Origin: an uncultured Clostridia bacterium
Lineage (GTDB): Bacteria; Bacillota; Clostridia; Oscillospirales; Acutalibacteraceae
Reading direction: 5' to 3'
DNA: 64,000 nucleotides
NCBI GenBank assembly: GCA_947623505.1
Contig: CANQGT010000001.1
Location: forward strand, 1-64,000
The position numbers and the translations under genes were made by a program. The notes beneath the pieces were generated by a model, which made no database searches, was not told the DNA's origin, and saw only the letters and a program-made list of their open reading frames with translations. Below, piece by piece: positions 8,248 through 16,194 of this stretch; positions within the stretch are counted from its first letter, which is position 1; every line of letters starts with the position of its first letter.

Positions 8248-8476
8248 TTATGCAACATCGGGAACGGAAACGAAAATGTTGATCGTCCGCTCGTTCCCAC
8301 GCTGTACTACCGCAGGATGTTCCGAAAAATCAACTTGGTTGTTTTCGCCATACCGCAAGACCTTATCCGAGGTCGTAAAGGTATGTACCAGAAAGCCAAA
8401 ATAAGGGGCTTGTCCGTCATTTTGGAATTGTGGAACATTTTCGGTGCTTCTCTGGGTCCAGTTTTCAAAAATAGCG
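8248..8476 (-). pseudogene. C-terminal fragment of an unidentified ICE protein
   Basis: The frame reads AIFENWTQRSTENVPQFQND, continues through APYFGFLVHTFTTSDKVL and ends in RTINIFVSVPDVA just before the small ICE gene. It has the look of coding sequence and ends 15 bp before the next ATG, as expected inside an ICE operon, but it has no start. Its upstream side is cut off right at the end of the NurA-like gene, which marks one edge of the defence cassette. The parent protein is not recognised. Confidence 0.55.
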
Positions 8477-8480
8477 CAGT

Positions 8481-9818
8481 TCAGTGTATTATTCTTTCTT
8501 GAGCAAATGTTTTTAGTAAATCTGAACTTGGATGGTCAGCAAGTGACACCAATTTATTAGCTAGTACAACTGGAACAAGAGAGTTATAATACAAATCGCA
8601 TTTTAACGCTGTAATATTGTGCAAAACCACATCAATATTAATATAATCGTCCATTTGTGGCTCTACCTTAGCTTGAACATTAGGAATGGTGGCCACATAT
8701 ACATTGTTGTATTCAGATTTAAAAATAACCTTATGGCCATAGTAAGATGAGCTTGCATATGGTTCATTGTTTTTTTCATATCCTGGAATAATATACTTAT
8801 AAATATAATTGTTCCCAAGTAATAGAATTTGTTTTGGTAACATTTTTTGAGACACCTGTTCTGCATGCTCTACAAAAGAACCACTTTTTTCGAGTCCCAC
8901 TAAATAAATTGCGTAGTGTTGATTTAAATAAGTCATCAATTTACGCATCGGTTTATGAAGATTCGCAGTTTGGCCAAAAAACGCAAGAGGGCCATCCTTT
9001 ACAAATAATGTTTGTGACAGCATACTTGGTCGTATATTTAGCATTTGCTTAATAAGATAAACAATTATTATCTGTTCAATTGATGTGGTCAAATATCCAA
9101 GTATCCCGCCCGCACCAAGTTCATTATCGATAATCTCATGAAGCCGTAAAATATCTGTAAGATATATTTTTTCACCACAATGTGGACATGCAAAAGTATA
9201 ATCGTTAAGGATATCTTTCTTCTGTATATCTACCCCCGCATTACAATGAGGGCAGGTTGCTAAGTGCCAAGTATTACTGATATTAGAAGACGCATATTCT
9301 TCAAAAACGAGCCATTTCAACGCATCCAAGAATCCGTTTTTTTCTGGTTGAGAAGCGAAAAATTCGTAAATTGTCCTTCTAACTGTTGAAACAAAATCCG
9401 CTTCGCCATTAAGTGAGATGCCTTTAGTTGGAACAACAAGTTTTATTCTTTGAATATTTTGAAGTTTTGAAAAATCATCTGGATCGATGAAGGGCTTCTC
9501 CTTTAAATCAATTAAATCTTGATGCTTAAAAAAAAGCGCTCCAAATTGAAAAAAAGCAATTGTAGATGACGGAAAGTCCTCTTTTACAAAAATATTTGTG
9601 TAACCGCCATCTATAGTGATAATATTCTTAATCGGATTTTTATCGAGTTCTCCAAGCACATGAAGCGCCATATCTTTGTCATTTATTTCCTCATGATATG
9701 GTGGTATTTTGCATTTTGATAAAAAAGATTGCACCTCTGTATCATTGATAATATTCGTGTGTGAGGTCTTACTTGCTCGCTCGAAAGGCTTGTTTGAATA
9801 ATCGTTTCCATAGCTCAT
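8481..9818 (-). CDS. NurA-domain nuclease with zinc ribbon
   Basis: This is a 445-aa protein of the NurA family, 5'-3' nucleases that work in complex with HerA hexamers. NurA motifs seen are NIITIDGGYTN (Asp70), LFVKDGPLAF (about 271-280, Asp275), VGLEKSG (307-313), and a C-terminal block around YYNSLVPVVLANKLVSLA. A CPHC...CPHC zinc ribbon (Cys 189, 192, 211, 214) is inserted in the middle, which not all NurA proteins have. The ATG at 9,816-9,818 follows GGGAGAG and lies 4 bp after the HerA stop codon; a longer frame would run into HerA. It is the last gene of the AbiE-MTase-HerA-NurA operon. Nuclease activity is inferred from the family. Confidence 0.85.
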   Translation of the reverse strand: MSYGNDYSNKPFERASKTSHTNIINDTEVQSFLSKCKIPPYHEEINDKDMALHVLGELDKNPIKNIITIDGGYTNIFVKEDFPSSTIAFFQFGALFFKHQDLIDLKEKPFIDPDDFSKLQNIQRIKLVVPTKGISLNGEADFVSTVRRTIYEFFASQPEKNGFLDALKWLVFEEYASSNISNTWHLATCPHCNAGVDIQKKDILNDYTFACPHCGEKIYLTDILRLHEIIDNELGAGGILGYLTTSIEQIIIVYLIKQMLNIRPSMLSQTLFVKDGPLAFFGQTANLHKPMRKLMTYLNQHYAIYLVGLEKSGSFVEHAEQVSQKMLPKQILLLGNNYIYKYIIPGYEKNNEPYASSSYYGHKVIFKSEYNNVYVATIPNVQAKVEPQMDDYINIDVVLHNITALKCDLYYNSLVPVVLANKLVSLADHPSSDLLKTFAQERIIH

Positions 9819-9822
9819 TTTA

Positions 9823-11823
9823 TTACTCTCCCTGTGCTGTAAATCTGTCAATTTGTACTGGAACAATAAAGGCATTAGAATACGTTTTCATTCTAATAAA
9901 GCCCTTATCGCTACCTGAACTATATCGAATTAATCCATCACAAAAATCGGCAAAATCATAAAACTTTCTGATTTCCTTTAGTTCATCGTCGTTGTTCAAA
10001 TGAGCGATAAACCAATTCTGCGTGTTTTTCAATATATTTGAGGATATCGAACTGACTTCCTGTGTTGCATAGATTAAGCCTATATTAAGCTTTGCACCTT
10101 CTTTTGCAATTCGGTTATAAATTCCACTTAAATCCTTATCATCCTTTTTGGGAAATAGATTATGCGCCTCTTCAAAATAAAATTGAATAAAGTTATTAGG
10201 GCGGTTGTTTACAAAATTATCCATAGCATTTCTGAATACGCTCAAACATATTTTATCGGCAAAGGTCTGCTGAATAACGGGATCACCCTGCGACAAATCA
10301 ATTATAACAATATTCCCCTTCCTAAGCTGGTCGACAATGTCAACCTCAAACGGGGAGTCGGATTGAACAGTATGATAATCTTTCAGAGGAACAAGTTTTC
10401 TATATCCCGACAAACTGGCTGCCCCAGTCAAGTTGCGCTTTCTTGTTAAAAAAACAAGTAAAGCCTTCAAATCTTCATCTATCCAATCATGTCCGTTTTT
10501 GCTACGATAATTAGTAAAAAACGGGTCATCTTGGTGGTCAGCAACCCAAGTCCAAAATGCAAGGGCATCATCCAAACTGATTCCCACTGAAGGATCAATT
10601 GTTCGTCCTTCAACAATACAATCATTAATATCCTTGTTTCCTGTGAACTTCACTTTATGATTATTAGGCACGGTGAAACCCGCCATTTTTAGGCAGCATT
10701 GATATACTGCAGCTTTACGGGCCCATCTGGTATGAGCAGAACTAAACTTATCTGTTGGCTCCTCTAAATCTACTGCAGTAAAGCTCCTTATGTAATCCCC
10801 ACTCTCTTCTTCGAGCAGACTACAAATCAATTCAAAGCCCACTGATATTTCATTGTAGAAATTCACCTTTAATACCTTGAACCCTGGTTTATCAAGAACG
10901 CTGTATCGTGTAGTGATTTGGAAATATTTTTCAAATATAGCCGTTCCCTCGTCCTGTAGATTAGCATTTGCATATTCACCATTCATATCAAATATGATTT
11001 GACCGACTTTGTACTTCGGTATGCCATCATCTTTGAATTGCTTTACATTGTCAATAGCTGACGATGTGGTATTAACACAAATATTTTCTGCTTTGTTGCT
11101 TATTTCTGTAGTTGCTTCAATTACTTTTTTTACCGTATTGGATTTTCCTGTTCTTGTCATACCAAATAAAGCTGTACGCTTACCTAAAAAATCACTTGGA
11201 CTGACATACACAGGAACATCTGGATGTTTATCTTGAAAACGGCGGCTGGAACTATAACGGATCTTTCCTATTCTATAATCCGTACTGCATCCAATAGAAG
11301 TGTTTCCATCTCTGAAATTAACAATTTGCTCAAGAATTTCACCGACTGGTTTATATGCAACATAATTATGAGCACTATAATAGTTTTCCACATCGGCACC
11401 GAACTGAATTTTTCCATTTTCATCACGATAGAAAGTGCCAAGAATTCTACATTCAAGACCAGAAAAGCTGAAGGTATATTTTGTGAAATCATCAAGCTGA
11501 TTCTTTTTGCCCGAAGTTTTCAAATTATCTTTATAGTATTCAACCATAGAAGCAATTACATCATTATCCGTCGGTAATTTTGCAGGTTTTATCGCACGCA
11601 ACAATAAACATTCGTCAACATCATCGTTCTCGTTTTCATAAAATGCAAGTAAAAAAGTGCCTTGTGGGATACCCCCGACTTTTTCTTTCCAAGCGTCAGT
11701 TATCAATAAGTATGCCTTATCAAAATCAAGATAATAAGGTCTTCCAATAAATAAGTCAGTTTTCTTAGCCTCGCTAAAAATATCTACCATTGCCAGATTT
11801 TTTAATTCCTGTGTCAAACTCAT
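9823..11823 (-). CDS. HerA-type DNA translocase ATPase (DUF87)
   Basis: The product is 666 aa. After an N-terminal region (residues 1-200, including a HAS-barrel-like beta-rich part) comes a FtsK/HerA ATPase: Walker A GMTRTGKSNT at 221-230, FDMNGEY at 278-284, Walker B FYFEEAHNLF at 548-557, and a sensor ATQEVSS at 586-592. Between 330 and 500 there is a long helical insertion. HerA proteins form hexameric rings that pump double-stranded DNA and feed a nuclease. The ATG overlaps the methyltransferase stop (ATGA), and the NurA gene follows after 4 bp, so the ATPase and nuclease are almost certainly made together. Confidence 0.92.
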   Translation of the reverse strand: MSLTQELKNLAMVDIFSEAKKTDLFIGRPYYLDFDKAYLLITDAWKEKVGGIPQGTFLLAFYENENDDVDECLLLRAIKPAKLPTDNDVIASMVEYYKDNLKTSGKKNQLDDFTKYTFSFSGLECRILGTFYRDENGKIQFGADVENYYSAHNYVAYKPVGEILEQIVNFRDGNTSIGCSTDYRIGKIRYSSSRRFQDKHPDVPVYVSPSDFLGKRTALFGMTRTGKSNTVKKVIEATTEISNKAENICVNTTSSAIDNVKQFKDDGIPKYKVGQIIFDMNGEYANANLQDEGTAIFEKYFQITTRYSVLDKPGFKVLKVNFYNEISVGFELICSLLEEESGDYIRSFTAVDLEEPTDKFSSAHTRWARKAAVYQCCLKMAGFTVPNNHKVKFTGNKDINDCIVEGRTIDPSVGISLDDALAFWTWVADHQDDPFFTNYRSKNGHDWIDEDLKALLVFLTRKRNLTGAASLSGYRKLVPLKDYHTVQSDSPFEVDIVDQLRKGNIVIIDLSQGDPVIQQTFADKICLSVFRNAMDNFVNNRPNNFIQFYFEEAHNLFPKKDDKDLSGIYNRIAKEGAKLNIGLIYATQEVSSISSNILKNTQNWFIAHLNNDDELKEIRKFYDFADFCDGLIRYSSGSDKGFIRMKTYSNAFIVPVQIDRFTAQGE

Positions 11824-12800
11824 AATAAAGTCTCCTTCGTTTTAATATTTGAATTCAGAGATGGTTCTTCAAAACGAATAGCCGATTGCTTGCCATAATC
11901 CATGTTAGCCTCTATGCTTATCCATTGGCGTTTTAGCTTTTCAGCACAAAAACCTGTTGTATTACTACCGCCAAATGGGTCTAACACTAAATCCCCCTCA
12001 TCAGTTAAAAACTCAATAAAGAAGCTCGCAAGCTCAAGTGGCATTCTTGCTGGATGGGGCACAATTTTTCGCTCTTTGCATGTCTTAGTAAAGAAGTCAT
12101 TTGATTTTGTATTTGAGATACTAAACATGGAATAAGGCAAACGCAACTCTTTATCTTCATCAATTTGCTCCAATTCTAAAACGTTATGTGATATACTGCC
12201 ATGATTATCAGTTAAGAACCCTTTATCGCTTATCACATGCTCCGAAGGCCGTTTCCCAGAGTTAAATTTCCCAGACTTGAGCAGTTTTTTCATGCTCTTA
12301 CTATATGGTCGCAATACCCTATGATTATCTGCTTTTGGATAGTCCGAATTAGATATCCACCATACATGTGTAAAGCTGTCAATCGCTCTTATTCTATGAA
12401 TTGTTACCCATTGAGCAGGCGACGGCAATCTGGCAGGATTATAACAAATAAATTCTTGACACAATCTAAGTCCCGCCTTTTCATTATTTACAAAACTAAG
12501 AAGGCTATTTAAATGGAGGAGTGACTGAACAGGACGGTTTTTCTCCCACGCATTTCCCATTTCAATTACTATTGAACCGTTCGGAGCTAATACACTCGAA
12601 AATAATTCCGCTAATCCCGTAAACCATTCTAAATATTCTTCCCCACTAAGATTTCCATATTGCTTTTTGTTATTTAAAGGAAAGGGGGGAGAAGTAAGTA
12701 TTAATTGTACTTTCTTCTGTAGATCTAATTCTTTGATTGCTTCTTCACATTTTCCAATATAATATTTTCCAAGTTCTGTGCTATATAATAAATTACTCAT
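11820..12800 (-). CDS. Site-specific DNA methyltransferase (N4-cytosine or N6-adenine)
   Basis: This 326-aa enzyme has the catalytic motif IV TSPPF at residues 36-40 near the N-terminus and the SAM-binding motif I DPFGGSNTT at 274-282 near the C-terminus, the order of the beta class. TSPPF/Y is more often seen in N4-cytosine enzymes, but N6-adenine is possible. The middle part (about 90-230) would hold the target recognition region. Its start overlaps the AbiEii end by 8 bp, and its stop overlaps the HerA start. No restriction endonuclease gene of a standard type is beside it; the HerA-NurA pair takes that place. Recognition sequence unknown. Confidence 0.9.
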   Translation of the reverse strand: MSNLLYSTELGKYYIGKCEEAIKELDLQKKVQLILTSPPFPLNNKKQYGNLSGEEYLEWFTGLAELFSSVLAPNGSIVIEMGNAWEKNRPVQSLLHLNSLLSFVNNEKAGLRLCQEFICYNPARLPSPAQWVTIHRIRAIDSFTHVWWISNSDYPKADNHRVLRPYSKSMKKLLKSGKFNSGKRPSEHVISDKGFLTDNHGSISHNVLELEQIDEDKELRLPYSMFSISNTKSNDFFTKTCKERKIVPHPARMPLELASFFIEFLTDEGDLVLDPFGGSNTTGFCAEKLKRQWISIEANMDYGKQSAIRFEEPSLNSNIKTKETLL

Positions 12801-13707
12801 TTTCTTTTACCACTTTCCAATCACATTCTATTGAGTGCCACTGTTTTTGCCACTCTTCTTCATTCACAATCGCATCAAACACAGGTTCAAGAAAAGATTG
12901 AATTTCCTTAATCACGGTAGAAAATTCAAGCGTGTTGTCCTTGATATTTTTCAAAAAATACCGCCACCGCTTCTGCATATCCTCGTCATCGGCAAGTGCA
13001 ACAATACGCTGAAAACTATCCTTGTCGTAGGGGGTGCCACGGTGCTGCAAGGTTTCAAAGATCGCTTTTTGCAGCCTTGCGCCATCAAAGTCAAAAGTCC
13101 TTGCCAGATAATAAATATCGTAAAAATCTTTCATGCGGCCTGTCAGCTCAAAGCGTTGCAGGATAGCATCATACTTTTCGGCTATGGTGCTTTCAAGGGA
13201 ATAGGTTTTGATTACAGGCGCTTCAAAGTCGGGAAGCTGCGTATGGATCGTGCGTTGTTCCGCTTTGGGTACAATCACATCGCCCACGCCGATGTCCACA
13301 TTAAAAGGCACACGGACATTTTTGATCTGCCCAATGATCTGTGCGCTGATCCCGTGGTATTTCCTCTGCGGAGAGATTTCCTCAAACCCCTTGGCCGTCA
13401 TAAAAATATAGTCGTTGCCGGTTGGAGTGGCAATAATAGCTCCAATCAAATCCTTCACTTCTTCCACGGAATTTGAAAAGCCACGCAAAAGGAAATCCGC
13501 ATCAATCGTCGCCCGGCTTTCAAAGTTGGTCAGTGTATAGATGAACAAGCCGCCTTTCAGTACCAGAAACTCATCATATCCAGATTTCGATAATTTCCTT
13601 AAAAATTCCTCCTGCACAAAAAGCTGCAAGCATTGCTGATAGCTAATGCCGGATGCTTTGGCTTTGTTCCGAAGTTTTGCAAGAACCGATGCTGCCTGAT
13701 CTGCCAT
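12793..13707 (-). CDS. abiEii: AbiEii toxin-family nucleotidyltransferase
   Basis: The protein is 304 aa with the DUF1814/AbiEii nucleotidyltransferase signature: LVLKGGLFIYTLTNFESRAT followed by IDADFLLRG, then FNVDIGVGD, then AEKYDAILQR...RMKDFYDIYYLA. This family includes type IV toxin-antitoxin toxins and tRNA nucleotidyltransferases that block growth during phage infection. The ATG at 13,705-13,707 shares a base with the AbiEi stop (TAATG); a GTG 9 bp further upstream is a less likely start. The downstream methyltransferase gene overlaps its 3' end, so the toxin gene is fused into the defence operon rather than free-standing. Confidence 0.9.
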   Translation of the reverse strand: MADQAASVLAKLRNKAKASGISYQQCLQLFVQEEFLRKLSKSGYDEFLVLKGGLFIYTLTNFESRATIDADFLLRGFSNSVEEVKDLIGAIIATPTGNDYIFMTAKGFEEISPQRKYHGISAQIIGQIKNVRVPFNVDIGVGDVIVPKAEQRTIHTQLPDFEAPVIKTYSLESTIAEKYDAILQRFELTGRMKDFYDIYYLARTFDFDGARLQKAIFETLQHRGTPYDKDSFQRIVALADDEDMQKRWRYFLKNIKDNTLEFSTVIKEIQSFLEPVFDAIVNEEEWQKQWHSIECDWKVVKENE

Positions 13708-14315
13708 TACAACCACACTCCAATCAAGTCCCTTACTCTTTTCTGCACACGCAGTTCCTTTGCGTATAGCATGAGATTGGGAATGTTTTTCTTTGTATCA
13801 TTCACATATCCTTGAATTGCCTTGTTAAAAATCTCTTTGTCCATCTTGTTCATATTTCGCAACACATCGCAAATGGTACGGTCACGGTCATAAATTCGGA
13901 CTTTGTTAAAATCTATTTCGCCGGTTGTCTCTCCAAGCGGGAGTAAAGAAGGCTCCATTCGATAGACTTTTATAAAAGGATAATCCATTTTTGTGCGCTC
14001 TTTTGAAGCATTCTTATTCAGTGCGAGATTCCATTCCGCAGAGTTACGGTCACTGTATCTGTAATAAAACAATGCGGTTTCCATACACAAAACAGCATCG
14101 GGGAAAAGGCGGTTGATAATCAGAACTTCGCTGCCTATCGTATCTTCCACCCAATGGTAGTACCCCCTTTTAATCTTCTCGATCAAGCCTTCTTTCAACA
14201 TGAGCTGAATATCCGCATAATACAGCTTTTCCGCCTGTAGCTCGGCAGTCGTCATGATATATTGATAATCCGAGAAAATATTTCTAAGCGCACTTATCGC
14301 ATTCAAATCCAACAT
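13707..14315 (-). CDS. abiEi: AbiEi-family antitoxin / transcriptional repressor
   Basis: A 202-aa protein. The N-terminal winged helix (about residues 10-75) contains YIMTTAELQAEKLYYADIQL and LIEKIKRGYYHW, typical of AbiEi antitoxins; the C-terminal part has VRIYDRDRTICDVLRNMNKM, also typical. AbiEi proteins neutralise AbiEii and repress their own promoter by binding inverted repeats. The ATG at 14,313-14,315 follows a GAGGTGA site; a longer frame upstream overlaps the promoter and is rejected. An inverted repeat that fits an operator lies 21 bp upstream. First gene of the five-gene operon. Confidence 0.9.
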   Translation of the reverse strand: MLDLNAISALRNIFSDYQYIMTTAELQAEKLYYADIQLMLKEGLIEKIKRGYYHWVEDTIGSEVLIINRLFPDAVLCMETALFYYRYSDRNSAEWNLALNKNASKERTKMDYPFIKVYRMEPSLLPLGETTGEIDFNKVRIYDRDRTICDVLRNMNKMDKEIFNKAIQGYVNDTKKNIPNLMLYAKELRVQKRVRDLIGVWL

Positions 14316-14335
14316 CTGCTCACCTCTATACGAAA

Positions 14336-14362
14336 CCAACCGAAAGCAAATCCATCGGTTGG
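14336..14362. promoter_or_regulatory. Inverted repeat, probable AbiEi operator
   Basis: CCAACCGA (14,336-14,343) and TCGGTTGG (14,355-14,362) form a perfect 8-bp inverted repeat with an 11-bp centre. It lies between the -10 box and the AbiEi ribosome binding site, where a bound repressor would block transcription. AbiEi autoregulation through inverted repeats is known for the family; binding here is inferred. Confidence 0.65.
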
Positions 14363-14374
14363 GTGGTTTTATAT

Positions 14375-14403
14375 AGTATAGCACATTTTTGGCGAAAAAT
14401 CAA
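14375..14403 (-). promoter_or_regulatory. Promoter of the AbiE-MTase-HerA-NurA operon
   Basis: TTGATT (14,398-14,403) and TATACT (14,375-14,380) with 17-bp spacing on the minus strand. The IS element is inserted 8 bp upstream of the -35 box (target duplication at 14,412-14,420), leaving the promoter intact. Confidence 0.75.
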
Positions 14404-14483
14404 CCGTAGTTAATCACTCCCAGCGGTGAAGAATAAAATCGATGTTACCGCTTTTCGATCCTGGCATTTCTTCCATGGTGGAG

Positions 14484-14565
14484 TTATCCACATCTGTGAT
14501 GGATTGGCGAAACTGTTATCCACATCGACAGGCTTCAAATGTCCTCTTTTTCATTTTTGTGGATA
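14484..14565. promoter_or_regulatory. Cluster of DnaA-box-like sites inside the IS
   Basis: TTATCCACA occurs at 14,484-14,492 and at 14,516-14,524, and TGTGGATAT (an 8/9 match to the reverse box) at 14,558-14,566. All are in the non-coding left part of the IS. Function is unknown; a DnaA site near the outside end of IS50 is a known precedent. Confidence 0.5.
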
Positions 14566-14618
14566 TTCTGTTGTTTTTTTTCTTCCATTCCATCACCACC
14601 TGTGTTACAATTACCTTG

Positions 14619-15998
14619 TTATTCAAGATACACCGTGGTGTATCGCTGAATGTAGAGTACATCTTCATCTGTTACTGTTTGGCTTCGGAAACTTTCCAGT
14701 AACCTTGAAGATGTATTCTTTTTGCTCTGTCCGGTCTCTTTTATCAATGGGTTCCATGCCACATACAGCTGCATCAGAATATCTGCGATCTGCGTCAGCA
14801 GGTAATGGTTCTTCATCGCGTTGCTGTCCCGGCTGTTCAGATGTTCAATCCGGTACAGGCCATGCTTCTGGTTATTGAACCCTACGTTCTCGATCTTCCA
14901 TCGGCCACGGCCGGCTTCTACCATCTCCGCCAGATTCCGCTTTGTCAGTTCTATATCCGTCAGCCAACAGAAGCGGGACTTTTTTTCCGCCTCTCCCTGT
15001 TTCCCTGTATACTCATACTCATATACATGTACCGTTTCCTCTTTCCCTGCCGTTTCTCCCACATGGTTGGCATACCGCCCTGTCCCCATCTCTTTCCCGA
15101 TATTTTTTACGGCCGTGCATCCGCCGCCCTCCTGTATCCAACGGAAACTCTCCCCGATTGCTGGCTGCCTGGTATCTTTCTGGGTGAAGATATACCGCCA
15201 GCCATTCTCACGGCAGATCCGCATCATTGGCTCTGTCGCGTACAGCGCGTCCCCCTGCAGGCAAATCGGCAGCCGCGGATATTCCTTCTTCAGCCGCGCC
15301 AGAAGCCTTTTCGCTGCATTGATCTCGCAATCCTGTTTCTCCACATCTTCCGATTCATTCTCTATGAATTCCGTCCCCAGGCTGATCACCAGGTTCTCCC
15401 CAAGCACCAGCTTCGCTTCCAAAACTTTATGGTAATATCGCTTTCTCTCTTTCCCCTCTGCATCCTTCACCGTCTCACACAGGCAGTTCTCACAATGCTT
15501 TTCACGGAAATAAAACAGACCGGTCCCATCCAGGATCACACGCCAATATTTCCTCAGCAATCTGGCCCGGTAGAATTGTTTCATCCTCAACAGGGAAGCC
15601 ACCAGCTTCCTGCGTATCTCAGACAGGCATTGGGGTGATAATCTTTCCAGGTAATAATTCAGGGTATCATAATGCGGCATTTCCTCCAATCCCCGGTCGC
15701 CTGACAGCAGCCGCAACGTATCAATGCAGGTCTGCTCATTAAATTTTTCTTCCATCTGGCGCATACTTTCCACAGAGCAGACATTTTTTAATATCCCCAT
15801 GTAAATAAGGTCCGTCTGCGTATAGGTGACATAGGATCCATGCCTTGGATCCTCCATTTCATTGATCCAGTCAGGAAGGTTTTTAAAAAAATGATTCTGG
15901 ATCATCGCGAAATCTACGATTCCACGGTCTTTTTTCTTCTTTTCACGCTTATGTGATTTCCGGTTCCAGTCACAGCGTTTCTTCATCTTCTTTTTCAT
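14619..15998 (-). CDS. IS4-like DDE transposase
   Basis: The product is 459 aa. The basic N-terminus (MKKKMKKRCDWNRKSHKREK) is a likely DNA-binding tail. The DDE catalytic triad can be placed at VILDGTGLFYF (Asp), CLQGDALYATE (Asp) and WKIENVGFNNQKHGLY (Glu with the following Lys). The stretch GWRYIFTQKDTR between the second Asp and the Glu is typical of this transposase group. The ATG follows an AGGAGGG site. The frame is intact with no shift, and the element has matching ends, so it may still be active. The exact IS family is uncertain. Confidence 0.85.
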   Translation of the reverse strand: MKKKMKKRCDWNRKSHKREKKKKDRGIVDFAMIQNHFFKNLPDWINEMEDPRHGSYVTYTQTDLIYMGILKNVCSVESMRQMEEKFNEQTCIDTLRLLSGDRGLEEMPHYDTLNYYLERLSPQCLSEIRRKLVASLLRMKQFYRARLLRKYWRVILDGTGLFYFREKHCENCLCETVKDAEGKERKRYYHKVLEAKLVLGENLVISLGTEFIENESEDVEKQDCEINAAKRLLARLKKEYPRLPICLQGDALYATEPMMRICRENGWRYIFTQKDTRQPAIGESFRWIQEGGGCTAVKNIGKEMGTGRYANHVGETAGKEETVHVYEYEYTGKQGEAEKKSRFCWLTDIELTKRNLAEMVEAGRGRWKIENVGFNNQKHGLYRIEHLNSRDSNAMKNHYLLTQIADILMQLYVAWNPLIKETGQSKKNTSSRLLESFRSQTVTDEDVLYIQRYTTVYLE

Positions 15999-16155
15999 AG
16001 GATCCCTCCTGTGCGTAAAATTTCTTCTTTCATTTTACACGAACAGAAAGGATCCTGCACGAAATCTTGCTATTTTATTGCGTAAAATGTTTATTCTTCA
16101 AAGCTGAATCACTCCAATTTAAATTCATCAATAGGGTGGTTTCGTATAAGAAAAT

Positions 16156-16186
16156 GGCCTGCTTGTCCACTCCAAACAAACAGGCC
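16156..16186 (-). terminator. Hairpin terminator after the truncated gene at 16,195
   Basis: GGCCTGCTTG (16,156-16,165) pairs with CAAACAGGCC (16,177-16,186), nine of ten positions matched. Read on the minus strand it is followed by ATTTTCTT. It lies 9 bp after the stop codon of the fragment at 16,195. Confidence 0.55.
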
Positions 16187-16194
16187 GTTTCCTT

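Larger units (their letters stand above)
14421..16106 (-). mobile_element. Complete insertion sequence, IS4-like, 1,686 bp
   Basis: The ends are 17-bp terminal inverted repeats: CAGCGGTGAAGAATAAA at 14,421-14,437, and at 16,090-16,106 the complement of CAGCTTTGAAGAATAAA (15 of 17 match). The element is flanked by a perfect 9-bp direct repeat, AATCACTCC, at 14,412-14,420 and 16,107-16,115, which is the expected target duplication. It carries one transposase gene. The non-coding stretch between the left end and the transposase stop (14,438-14,618) holds two perfect DnaA boxes. The intact repeats and target duplication suggest a recent, simple insertion. Confidence 0.9.

Noticed and set aside
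14805-15638. A 277-codon plus-strand frame
   Set aside because: Antisense to the transposase gene, which has intact DDE motifs, a ribosome binding site and matching IS ends.
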